Source of the DNA: Maribacter arcticus | GTDB lineage: Bacteria > Bacteroidota > Bacteroidia > Flavobacteriales > Flavobacteriaceae | Reading direction: 5' to 3' | Length of the DNA stretch: 64,000 nt | Assembly (NCBI RefSeq): GCF_900167935.1 | Contig: NZ_FUYL01000002.1 | Location: forward strand, 360,985-424,984 | Shown here: in pieces, positions 56,813 to 64,000 of the stretch | How positions within the stretch are numbered: position 1 is the stretch's first letter | Layout of the letters: the number at the start of each line of letters is the position of its first letter | Notes under the pieces: model-generated | Told to the model about the DNA's origin: nothing | What the model saw: only the letters and a program-made list of their open reading frames with translations | The model's database searches: none | Made by a program: the position numbers and the translations under genes

Positions 56813-57645
56813 ACAGTTTGTAGTTTTTGGCTATCGATAGCTTCTGCAGCTAATTTTAAAAAGGTTGGGATTAGGGTTTTATTGGTTTTCCAGATTTTCG
56901 CTTTGTCATCAAGCTGCGTTATCATTTCAAGGTATTTTTTCTTGCCATGTCTTTTTACTATCTGATTCCTTTTTTCTTCCTTTCCAAAATAACGGAGCAT
57001 TCCCTCAGCATCTGCTTCTGGATGAAATTGCACGCCAAATATTTCATTGGAAAAACGAATTGCCATTACTGCACGCTCTAACGGAACATTTGGCCGAATT
57101 TTCTCTCTACACAACACTTTACCATCTAATGTGTCTAATTTCCATTCCTTCGGCCCCACCACTTGATAGTCCCTCGAATCTACCGCATAAAAAGGGTCGT
57201 TCAAATCTTTGAATAAAACCTCCTGTTCACCACTTTTGGTTTTGTAAATCGGAAAAATACCGAATGATGTAGACCTTCTTTTGGTAACCCTTGCCACATC
57301 CCAATGCAGGCAAGCCAATTGAAATGAATGACAGATTAAAAAAGCATGTTTTTTCTGAGCATTAGATAGATTATGGGATAAGATTGAATCTAAAAATTCG
57401 AAATATTTAATTTCCCACTCTGCACCTGTTTTCAAAGGTGAACCTGGCCCGCCAGACGATACAAAAATGTCATATTCATTTAAATCTGGAAGTTCCTGTC
57501 CGTTTCTTACTTCAAAAATATCATACCGGCCCTTAACTCCATCTTGTGTTAAAAATTCACCCATAAGCGTGGTGATGCATCGCATACCTTCGTTGGGTTG
57601 ACCTGCATTCATATCCAATACCGCAATATTATAATTCCCCTTCAT
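56809..57645 (-). CDS. Class I glutamine-amidotransferase-like protein
   Basis: 278 residues. SSGGPGSP matches the oxyanion region, the nucleophile Cys105 lies in LICHSFQ, and FHPEADAEG gives His208 and Glu210, so a full catalytic triad is present. The usual G-x-C-x-G-H/Q context is changed to ICHSFQ. It may supply ammonia from glutamine or hydrolyse a gamma-glutamyl bond. The C-terminal region (about 220-278) is extra to a simple amidotransferase domain. Second-last gene of the five-gene minus-strand cluster. Confidence 0.8.
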   Translation of the reverse strand: MKGNYNIAVLDMNAGQPNEGMRCITTLMGEFLTQDGVKGRYDIFEVRNGQELPDLNEYDIFVSSGGPGSPLKTGAEWEIKYFEFLDSILSHNLSNAQKKHAFLICHSFQLACLHWDVARVTKRRSTSFGIFPIYKTKSGEQEVLFKDLNDPFYAVDSRDYQVVGPKEWKLDTLDGKVLCREKIRPNVPLERAVMAIRFSNEIFGVQFHPEADAEGMLRYFGKEEKRNQIVKRHGKKKYLEMITQLDDKAKIWKTNKTLIPTFLKLAAEAIDSQKLQTV

Positions 57646-57711
57646 TTCATCTAACTAAAAATGGTTCCAAAACAAATGCTATTTTGGAAACGTATATACT
57701 ATTTAACTTTA

Positions 57712-58809
57712 TTAAAGTCCTTTTCTTGTTTGATCTACGATATACTTTGTAACCTCTACCAAATCATTGGTTTCATTAAAAACTTGTAGTTGCCTATCTG
57801 CACCAGTACCTGCTTCCAGTATTTGGTACACATAATTAACTTCAGACCGGCAACCTAACTCGTCAACAACATCGTCTATAAATTCTAACAGTTCACTCAT
57901 AAGCTTAGCGAAAGGAACCTCTTCTTCTTTGCCAAAATCTATCAACTTTGATTCAATACCCCATCGAGCAGCCCGCCATTTATTTTCATTCAATAACAAT
58001 CGTCTATAGTTTTTAAAGTTCTGATTCTTGCGGTTCATCTTGTACAACTTGGCTACCAAACATTGCATTAACGCTGCAATACAGGTTACCTCATCTACAG
58101 TCATTACAACATCGCATATTCTAAATTCAATGGTTGGATAAAAAGGGTGTAATCGTATATCCCACCAAATTTTCTTGCTATTATCCAAACAATTGGTCTT
58201 CACTAAAATATCCACGAACTTATCATACTCAGCCACACTAGCAAAAAAAGGAGGTATGCCTGTTCTTGGAAATTTGTCGAATACTTTACTTCGATATGAT
58301 TTGAAGCCTGTATTACGACCTTCCCAAAAAGGCGAGTTTGTAGATAATGCATATAGGTGTGGCAAAAAATACCGAACCGTGTTCAAAATTTCCAAACCTT
58401 CTTCCCTACTCGGTATGCCTACGTGTACGTGCATGCCAAAAATAAGATTACCCCTAGCTACGTCTGCCATTTCTTGGATAATAGCATCATATCTTGGATT
58501 AGGGGTTATCAATTGTTGATCCCATTTAGAAAATGGGTGCGTTCCAGCAGCTGCAACTTTTAGTCCTTCATCATCTGCTAGTTTAATGACCTGTTGTCTT
58601 AGGTATGAAACCTCATCCCTCACCTGATGAATGTTTTCACAGATATTGGTGCCCATCTCAACCATAGACTGATGCATTTCTTCCTTTATTCGTTCTTGAA
58701 GTAGAACCTTACCATCGTCAATAATTTTCGACATTTGTGAACGTAATCTATACGTATCACTATCTAAAACTTGAAATTCTTCTTCAATACCTAAGGTAAA
58801 TTTATGCAT
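57712..58809 (-). CDS. GCS2-type carboxylate-amine ligase (YbdK family)
   Basis: 365 residues. GIEEEFQ at 7-13, AGTHPFSKW, GMHVHVG and a central REEG region mark the gamma-glutamylcysteine-synthetase type 2 family, which joins glutamate to an amine with ATP. E. coli YbdK is a weak such enzyme of uncertain role. Neighbours include two ATP-grasp-like proteins and an amidotransferase, so it probably makes the first amide bond of a shared product. Cytosolic. Confidence 0.9.
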   Translation of the reverse strand: MHKFTLGIEEEFQVLDSDTYRLRSQMSKIIDDGKVLLQERIKEEMHQSMVEMGTNICENIHQVRDEVSYLRQQVIKLADDEGLKVAAAGTHPFSKWDQQLITPNPRYDAIIQEMADVARGNLIFGMHVHVGIPSREEGLEILNTVRYFLPHLYALSTNSPFWEGRNTGFKSYRSKVFDKFPRTGIPPFFASVAEYDKFVDILVKTNCLDNSKKIWWDIRLHPFYPTIEFRICDVVMTVDEVTCIAALMQCLVAKLYKMNRKNQNFKNYRRLLLNENKWRAARWGIESKLIDFGKEEEVPFAKLMSELLEFIDDVVDELGCRSEVNYVYQILEAGTGADRQLQVFNETNDLVEVTKYIVDQTRKGL

Positions 58810-58850
58810 GTAATTACAGTTGATTCTTAAAGTTATTTGCCACTATTCTA

Positions 58851-59945
58851 CTACTTCTTCGGTTTTGCCGGTGCTTTGGTTTTGGCAGGAGCTTTGGTTT
58901 TGGCAGGAGCTTTCTTCACTGCAGTTTTAACGGCAGTTTTTTTAGCCTCTGCAGCTGTTTTTAAGTTAACCTTACCTACTTTTGGTTTCACCGGAGCTAT
59001 TGAATTTCTTACAAAACCTCCCCATGAAGAATTATTTTGGTTTGGTTTGTGCTCTTTGGCTTTTTCAATAGCATACTTCGCAGAATGTTCAACAATCCAA
59101 TCAAAATTTTCTTGGCCAACCGAATTTATATCGGCATCTGGTGCTGGGTTACAAAAGTCAATTGCATAAGGCACACCATCACGTACTGCAAACTCAACAG
59201 TATTGAAATCATACCCTAAAGCCTGATTTAGTCTCAATGTATAGTCATGTACCGTTTTTAATAGTTTCTTACGAGCTTCGCCAGTTGCTTTAATATCGCT
59301 TACATAACGTTCGTGAAAAGGCTTTCTTGGGTCATATGGCATAATATGTACATACTTCTGCCCTAAACAATAGACTCTAAAGTAATCATCGAAAACAATT
59401 TCTTCCTGTAGCATCATTACTAGCTGCTCAGTCTCTTTATGTGCTTCAAAAAGTTGTTCTGAGTTTTCTACTCTATACACGCTTTTCCATCCGCCACCAT
59501 CGTGAGGTTTCATATAAGCTGGGAAACCAATATAATCGAACATATATTCCCAGTCCAATGGAACTTTAAGATTTCGGAAAGACGTTTCTGAAGTATTATC
59601 AGGTCTAGCATTTGAAGGCAAAAGCACAGTTTTAGGCACTGGTATTCCCATTTCCATTGATAAACAATTATTGAAGAACTTCTCGTCGGCACTCCACCAA
59701 AATGGATTATTAATAACTGCCGTACCCATCAATGATGCATTTTTTAAATACGCACGATAAAATGGTACTTCTTGAGATATTCGGTCAAAAATTACGCTAT
59801 ACCCATAATCAATGCCTTGTTGTACCTTATCTATTTGAACTGCCTCAGCAATAATTTTGCCTTTGCCTAATTCATTAACCTTATCTATAAATGCCCATGG
59901 AAAGGTGTCTTCCATTCCGAATAATATTCCTACTTTTTTTATCAT
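58851..59945 (-). CDS. ATP-grasp ligase with histone-H1-like basic tail
   Basis: 364 residues. An ATP-grasp core (about 1-285) has MKPHDGGGWKSVYRV as the nucleotide loop and EFAVRDGVPYAIDFCNPAPD as the metal-binding region. It is followed by a Lys/Ala/Pro-rich tail of roughly 45 residues, in which KAPAKT-type units recur, encoded by perfect 18-base tandem repeats. The tail could bind nucleic acid or acidic polymers, or be a modification target. Third-last gene of the cluster. Substrate unknown. Confidence 0.82.
   Translation of the reverse strand: MIKKVGILFGMEDTFPWAFIDKVNELGKGKIIAEAVQIDKVQQGIDYGYSVIFDRISQEVPFYRAYLKNASLMGTAVINNPFWWSADEKFFNNCLSMEMGIPVPKTVLLPSNARPDNTSETSFRNLKVPLDWEYMFDYIGFPAYMKPHDGGGWKSVYRVENSEQLFEAHKETEQLVMMLQEEIVFDDYFRVYCLGQKYVHIMPYDPRKPFHERYVSDIKATGEARKKLLKTVHDYTLRLNQALGYDFNTVEFAVRDGVPYAIDFCNPAPDADINSVGQENFDWIVEHSAKYAIEKAKEHKPNQNNSSWGGFVRNSIAPVKPKVGKVNLKTAAEAKKTAVKTAVKKAPAKTKAPAKTKAPAKPKK
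58873..58914 (-). repeat. 18-base tandem repeat in the tail of the ATP-grasp gene
   Basis: GCTTTGGTTTTGGCAGGA occurs twice without mismatch (58873-58890, 58891-58908) on the plus strand, with partial units on both sides. Each unit encodes six tail residues on the minus strand. Confidence 0.85.
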
Positions 59946-60036
59946 TTTATTTTATGTGTTTTAATTTTTTGCCTCCTTTAATATACGATATTTGATTGGT
60001 TTTGGTTTGGACAACACCCAAAATTGAAAGTATATT

Positions 60037-60750
60037 TCAATTGAAGTAGGCGCCTAGATACTCGGGGAACATCATTTTCCACAATGGCCAATCATGGTCC
60101 ATCCATTTTTTCTCATCATACCAATGAGCAATTCCCTTACCTTTTAATATGGCCGACATATTTCTATTTTTATCCAAACAAATATCCCAATCAGAAGTGC
60201 CAAGCACAATTTGCATATGGTCATATTTCCAACCTTCCTCATGTAACATATATTCATCTGGACAGTTATAATAAATTCGCATATCATCAGATTGAGGAGC
60301 CATGGAACGTATGTTAAATGCTGCGCTCATTCCTATATAATGAGAAATCAAATCTGGAAATCTGAACGCTGTATTGGCTGCGTGAAAACCTCCAAAACTA
60401 ACCCCAGACACACCAATACGATGTGTATTACACTCTTTTTGTATATACGGTATTAATTCATTCTTAAGAAACTGCATATACAATTCGTAATTATGAATTT
60501 TGGTGCCAGAATCCATATAATCATCATAGAAAGACATCATATCAATGGTCTCTACATTATATATTTTCACTTTACCTTCATCAATAAAATTCATTACTGA
60601 ACCTACCAAACCGAAATCTGTATTTTGTGTAAATTGACCTCCCGATGAGGGGAACATTAATATCGGATGACCCCAATGACCCGTAACCTCAAGATTAATA
60701 TTTCTATTTAAGGTGTTGGAATAATATTGTATGTGTTCTACTTTCGCCAT
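60037..60750 (-). CDS. Alpha/beta-hydrolase esterase of amidoligase cluster
   Basis: 237 residues. Nucleophile Ser118 in GVSFGG, the oxyanion segment MFPSSGGQ, and a C-terminal HDW containing the catalytic His. It resembles small cytosolic esterases of the enterochelin-esterase/COG4947 type. First gene of the minus-strand cluster, 91 bases ahead of the ATP-grasp gene. It may hydrolyse an ester or amide of the cluster product. Divergent from another esterase at 60874. Confidence 0.85.
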   Translation of the reverse strand: MAKVEHIQYYSNTLNRNINLEVTGHWGHPILMFPSSGGQFTQNTDFGLVGSVMNFIDEGKVKIYNVETIDMMSFYDDYMDSGTKIHNYELYMQFLKNELIPYIQKECNTHRIGVSGVSFGGFHAANTAFRFPDLISHYIGMSAAFNIRSMAPQSDDMRIYYNCPDEYMLHEEGWKYDHMQIVLGTSDWDICLDKNRNMSAILKGKGIAHWYDEKKWMDHDWPLWKMMFPEYLGAYFN

Positions 60751-60873
60751 GTATTAAGATAAATAAAATGTTTAATAATCAACGTTTTAAGGGCGGCAAA
60801 TGTAATTTATTTTGAAATATCACGACATATATTTTTACGGATACTTATACTTGCATTTTTATACTAAGAATAC

Positions 60874-61686
60874 ATGCAGTTTCAACTAGAGACCATTACT
60901 ATTAAAGGAAGTTATTTTTCTATAAACCTAAATCGTTTAGTGCTTTTTCGAGTTGTAGCTCCACAAGATTATTTGAAATCTACTAGCGACTTTTCGGTAT
61001 TACTAATGAATGATGGGCAAGACTTTGAAGCAATGAAACTTGAACATAGCTTATCTCAAGCTTTTTCTTCAAAAATAATGAAGCCTTTTATTTATGTTGG
61101 ACTTTCTTGTAATGAAAATCGTATTCATGAATATGGGACTGCCTCGACTGCAGATTTTAAAGGAAGAGGCGGACAGGCATTAAAATACTCTAAATTCATT
61201 ACTGAAGAATTCGTTCCTTTTCTAAAGCAAGAATTCAAAACTTCTACAGATTTTAATGAATGGGTCTATTGCGGTATGTCTCTCGGTGGTTTATCGGCAT
61301 TCGATATTGTTTACAATCAAAGTTCTCTATTTGGAAAAGTCGGCGTATTTAGCGGATCATTTTGGTGGCGTAAAAAACCTTATGTAAAAAATGACCTAAA
61401 AGACCGTAGTAGAATTGCTCTAGAAGTCGTAAAAAATGGTGCATACGCTGAACATTTGAAATTCTGGTTTCAATGTGGCTCATTAGACGAAACTGCGGAC
61501 CGAAACCACAATGGGATAATCGATGCTATTGAAGACACCTTAGATGTGATAAAGGAGCTTAAAACTAAAGGATACTCTTATCCTGGTGATATAACCTATG
61601 TTCAAGTTGAAGGTGGAAAACACGACCTACCTACTTGGGGAAAGGTATTTCCACAGTTTATCACTTGGGCATTGACCAAAAACTAA
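60874..61686 (+). CDS. Second alpha/beta-hydrolase esterase (Esterase D-like)
   Basis: 270 residues. Ser136 in GMSLGG and a C-terminal GGKHDLPTW with the catalytic His. The stretch DRNHNGIID (209-217) resembles a calcium-binding EF-hand loop. It lacks a signal peptide and appears cytosolic. It is divergent from the first esterase and convergent with the acyltransferase-like gene, whose stop it overlaps by three bases. Probably part of the cluster pathway, inferred from position. Confidence 0.83.
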   Translation: MQFQLETITIKGSYFSINLNRLVLFRVVAPQDYLKSTSDFSVLLMNDGQDFEAMKLEHSLSQAFSSKIMKPFIYVGLSCNENRIHEYGTASTADFKGRGGQALKYSKFITEEFVPFLKQEFKTSTDFNEWVYCGMSLGGLSAFDIVYNQSSLFGKVGVFSGSFWWRKKPYVKNDLKDRSRIALEVVKNGAYAEHLKFWFQCGSLDETADRNHNGIIDAIEDTLDVIKELKTKGYSYPGDITYVQVEGGKHDLPTWGKVFPQFITWALTKN

Positions 61687-62771
61687 ACCTTTATGAATAT
61701 CTTTCTTTGATATAGGAAATAGCCGACGAAGCCATAAAAGGAGACCACACTTAGACCGTACAAGAGAGACGATGTTTCTAGCGCTAGAAAATCATGGACA
61801 TATACTTTTTGAAATAACCACCCATGTAAAGAGGTTTCTCCTACTTTAATTTGACCCATTATTTTACTGATAAAACTAGATAAGAAGTAGATGACAATTG
61901 CATTTGCACCAGCATAACGAAACACAGAACCGAATTCTATTTTCTTTACATCGGTTAAATAATAAATGAGGGCAAGAACGAGGTTCGCCCAGCCGGCGGT
62001 AACCAACACAAAACTACTTGTCCAAAGTGCTTTATTAATTGGAAATACGATATCCCAAATATGGCCGATGATTAATAAACTTCCACCAAGGCCCATCAAT
62101 ATTGTTGCCTTCTTTGCATGTTTAGAGGTGAGTATTAAACCCGTAAAAACACCCAATAGAGCACTTGCAATTGAAGGTATTGTACTCAATAATCCTTCTG
62201 GGTCATAGTCAGCTTTATAATTATGTGAACCGAACACTTGTACATCAAGCCAATTCGCCAAATTATTTGGCGCTCTATCTAAGGTTGACGCAATTCCTTC
62301 TACAGGAACAAATGTCATTAAGAGCCAATAGCCTATTAATAAGATAGCTGTTACCCCAATTAATTTTTTCCAATCAAGATTGATAAATAAAATAGCAGCA
62401 AAGAAAAATACGACCCCTATTCGTTGCAATACACCAGGAAATCGAATGTCCTGAAAATTCTTAAAAAACGGAAAATGGATAATAAAGGCACCAAGAAAAA
62501 CACCTAAGGCAATTAATTTCAAGGTCCTAATTCCTATTTTCTTATATACTTCTGCATTAGCTTTTCTACCCTTATAAGAAAAAGCTATTGAGGTACCTAC
62601 TATAAACAAAAAGAAAGGAAAAACTAAATCTGTTGGTGTATACCCATGCCAATCGGCATGCAGAAATGGACCATAAACATTTGACCATGTTCCTGGTGTA
62701 TTCACTAAAACCATTAGCAAAATAGTTGCTCCTCTAAAAATGTCAACTGATAATATTCTTTCCTTTACCAT
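61683..62771 (-). CDS. Heparan-alpha-glucosaminide N-acetyltransferase-like membrane protein (DUF5009/NagX type)
   Basis: 362 residues with about 10 hydrophobic helices. SVDIFRGATILLMVLVNTPGTW and FFLFIVGTSIAF are signatures of the HGSNAT/YeiB-like acyltransferase fold. It may acylate an amino sugar across the membrane. It starts seven bases after the transporter stop, so the two are probably co-transcribed. Related NagX proteins occur in N-acetylglucosamine utilisation loci; no other such genes are visible here. Confidence 0.82.
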   Translation of the reverse strand: MVKERILSVDIFRGATILLMVLVNTPGTWSNVYGPFLHADWHGYTPTDLVFPFFLFIVGTSIAFSYKGRKANAEVYKKIGIRTLKLIALGVFLGAFIIHFPFFKNFQDIRFPGVLQRIGVVFFFAAILFINLDWKKLIGVTAILLIGYWLLMTFVPVEGIASTLDRAPNNLANWLDVQVFGSHNYKADYDPEGLLSTIPSIASALLGVFTGLILTSKHAKKATILMGLGGSLLIIGHIWDIVFPINKALWTSSFVLVTAGWANLVLALIYYLTDVKKIEFGSVFRYAGANAIVIYFLSSFISKIMGQIKVGETSLHGWLFQKVYVHDFLALETSSLLYGLSVVSFYGFVGYFLYQRKIFIKV

Positions 62772-62778
62772 TATAACT

Positions 62779-64000
62779 TTATAAGAGATTATCTTTTAAT
62801 CGATTCCAAGCTTTTATCAACAGTACTCCAGAAATAACTGAAACAATTGTCAAAACTATAGCTTGTGTGGTTCTGCCATAAATCCAATATCCTGTAGCAA
62901 ACATAATAGAATAAATTAAAACAATACCAATTAGCATTGCAGTAATACCGGCTGGTACACTCCATTTTTCTCCTGTATTCACAATTTCTTCATTCTCAAT
63001 TTCCGCTTTCTTAACCACCTTTCGCCATCCCGGTCCTCCTGGTTGGGTTTTTCTGTAAAATGATCGCAGCGTTGCGTCGCTTTCAGGTGGTGTTAATACC
63101 GTAACCAACATCCAAATTGCCGTTGTAACAACCACTATAAAAGGATAGTTTGCCCATTCTGGAAACACTCCAGTACCAGCGGCAAAAAGAAAGTCGCCTA
63201 AGCTAGTTTTAGCCAAAGAAATAACCAGAATTCCAGAAGCGAACATTGCTGTAATTTCACTCCACGCATTTATTCTCCACCAAAACCAGCGAAGTATAAA
63301 CACCAAACCTGTTCCGGCTCCAAACTGTATCAACAAATCAAATACCTCAAATGCATTCTGTAGGGTAAGCGCAAATAATGCACTCAATACCATAAGAACT
63401 ACGGTAGAAATTCTACCAACGGCCACCATTTGTTTTTCGGTTGCATTGGGATTAATCTGCCTCTTATAAAAATCAAAAACAATATAAGATGAGCCCCAAT
63501 TTAATTGTGTAGATATGGTACTCATATATGCTGCTATCAAAGATGCCAAGACCAATCCTAACAAACCACTTGGTAATTTGGTAAGCATAGCGGAATAGGC
63601 TAAATCATGCCCTAATTTACTTTCCTCAACATTAGGAAAGGCCTCGGCAATACTAGCAATATCAGGATACACTACCAACGATGCTAACGCCACCAAAATC
63701 CATGGCCAAGGTCGTAAGGCATAATGCATGATATTGAAAAAGAATGTTGCTCCTATTGCATGATTTTCGTCTTTTGCCGCTAACATACGTTGTGCTATAT
63801 AACCCCCACCACCTGGCTCTGCACCTGGGTACCAAGAGCTCCACCATTGCACTGCAATTGGAATAATAAACAGCATGATAAGTACTTCCGTATTGTCAAA
63901 ATCGGGTAGAATATTAAGCTTGCCTACTACATTTTCATTAGCCATTAAAGCTTCAATTCCACCAACCTCTGGAATATTCACCAAATAATATGCTGCACCT
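62779..64000 (-). CDS. Sodium:solute symporter family protein, partial (5' end beyond window)
   Basis: The reading frame is open to the right window edge, so the N terminus is missing; at least 406 residues are present. SSS-family features: WSSWYPGAEPGGGGYIAQRM, AYMSTISTQLNWGSSYIVFDFYKR and GAGTGLVFILRWFWWRINAWSE. About 9-10 of the usual 13-15 helices are in view. It probably imports a sugar or another organic solute with sodium. The next gene, on the same strand, is the HGSNAT-like protein. Confidence 0.9.
   Translation of the reverse strand, partial: GAAYYLVNIPEVGGIEALMANENVVGKLNILPDFDNTEVLIMLFIIPIAVQWWSSWYPGAEPGGGGYIAQRMLAAKDENHAIGATFFFNIMHYALRPWPWILVALASLVVYPDIASIAEAFPNVEESKLGHDLAYSAMLTKLPSGLLGLVLASLIAAYMSTISTQLNWGSSYIVFDFYKRQINPNATEKQMVAVGRISTVVLMVLSALFALTLQNAFEVFDLLIQFGAGTGLVFILRWFWWRINAWSEITAMFASGILVISLAKTSLGDFLFAAGTGVFPEWANYPFIVVVTTAIWMLVTVLTPPESDATLRSFYRKTQPGGPGWRKVVKKAEIENEEIVNTGEKWSVPAGITAMLIGIVLIYSIMFATGYWIYGRTTQAIVLTIVSVISGVLLIKAWNRLKDNLL

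Overview
The window looks like a chromosome segment from a marine-type Flavobacteriaceae bacterium (phylum Bacteroidota). The DNA is AT-rich. Several promoters fit the Bacteroidota pattern TTTG, about 19-21 bases, TAnnTTTG, and Shine-Dalgarno sequences are mostly absent. Gene content agrees: an OmpA protein with thrombospondin-type-3 repeats, an AddAB-like helicase-nuclease pair, glycine C-acetyltransferase, the block yceD-rpmF-fabH-accB-accC, and DUF819 and HopJ families. No phage, transposase, CRISPR array or rRNA was seen.

Layout. 1-560: three tandem copies of an approximately 76-base transcript-like unit, each ending in a terminator hairpin (two with a promoter-like box immediately upstream); I read these as small RNA genes. 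560-9853: superoxide dismutase, then addA-like, kbl, ompA and addB-like genes. 9856-12006: a short-chain dehydrogenase and a sugar porter. 12007-18940: an island of somewhat higher GC with an inward-rectifier potassium channel, a frameshifted secreted protein, a two-subunit molybdenum hydroxylase and a PAS histidine kinase, ending at a tRNA-Ala(GGC) gene that has its own promoter and terminator. 19072-31328: mostly housekeeping and transport genes (USP, GNAT, MATE, crotonase, QueD, LpxH, MFS, RecJ, OsmC, AhpD-like). Two broken genes lie here: an endonuclease-family gene and a four-helix-bundle S23-type gene. 31410-42422: uracil-DNA glycosylase, DUF819, HopJ, RsmI, Tdk, Alr, MscL, Asd, a prolyl oligopeptidase lipoprotein, an orphan ABC ATPase and ArfB. 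42419-46320: a sugar-acid catabolic trio (FAH-fold enzyme, GntP permease, IlvD/Edd dehydratase). 46384-49732: a Gre-like factor, lipoproteins, an FAD oxidoreductase and a polysaccharide deacetylase. 49861-55612: the fatty-acid initiation cluster plus PdxA and RibE.

55616-61686 is the most interesting coding block. Five minus-strand genes encode an alpha/beta-hydrolase, an ATP-grasp ligase with a histone-H1-like basic tail, a GCS2-type carboxylate-amine ligase, a class I glutamine-amidotransferase-like protein and a second ATP-grasp-like protein. A second esterase is transcribed divergently. Together they look like an uncharacterised pathway for building an amide- or peptide-linked metabolite and trimming it. 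61683-64000 holds an acyltransferase-like membrane protein and the partial gene of a sodium:solute symporter cut by the window edge.

Three genes carry single-site disruptions: a G-tract frameshift, a one-base deletion and one nonsense codon. These could be real decay, phase variation or sequencing errors. All functional calls come from reading the translated sequences; no database search was run.
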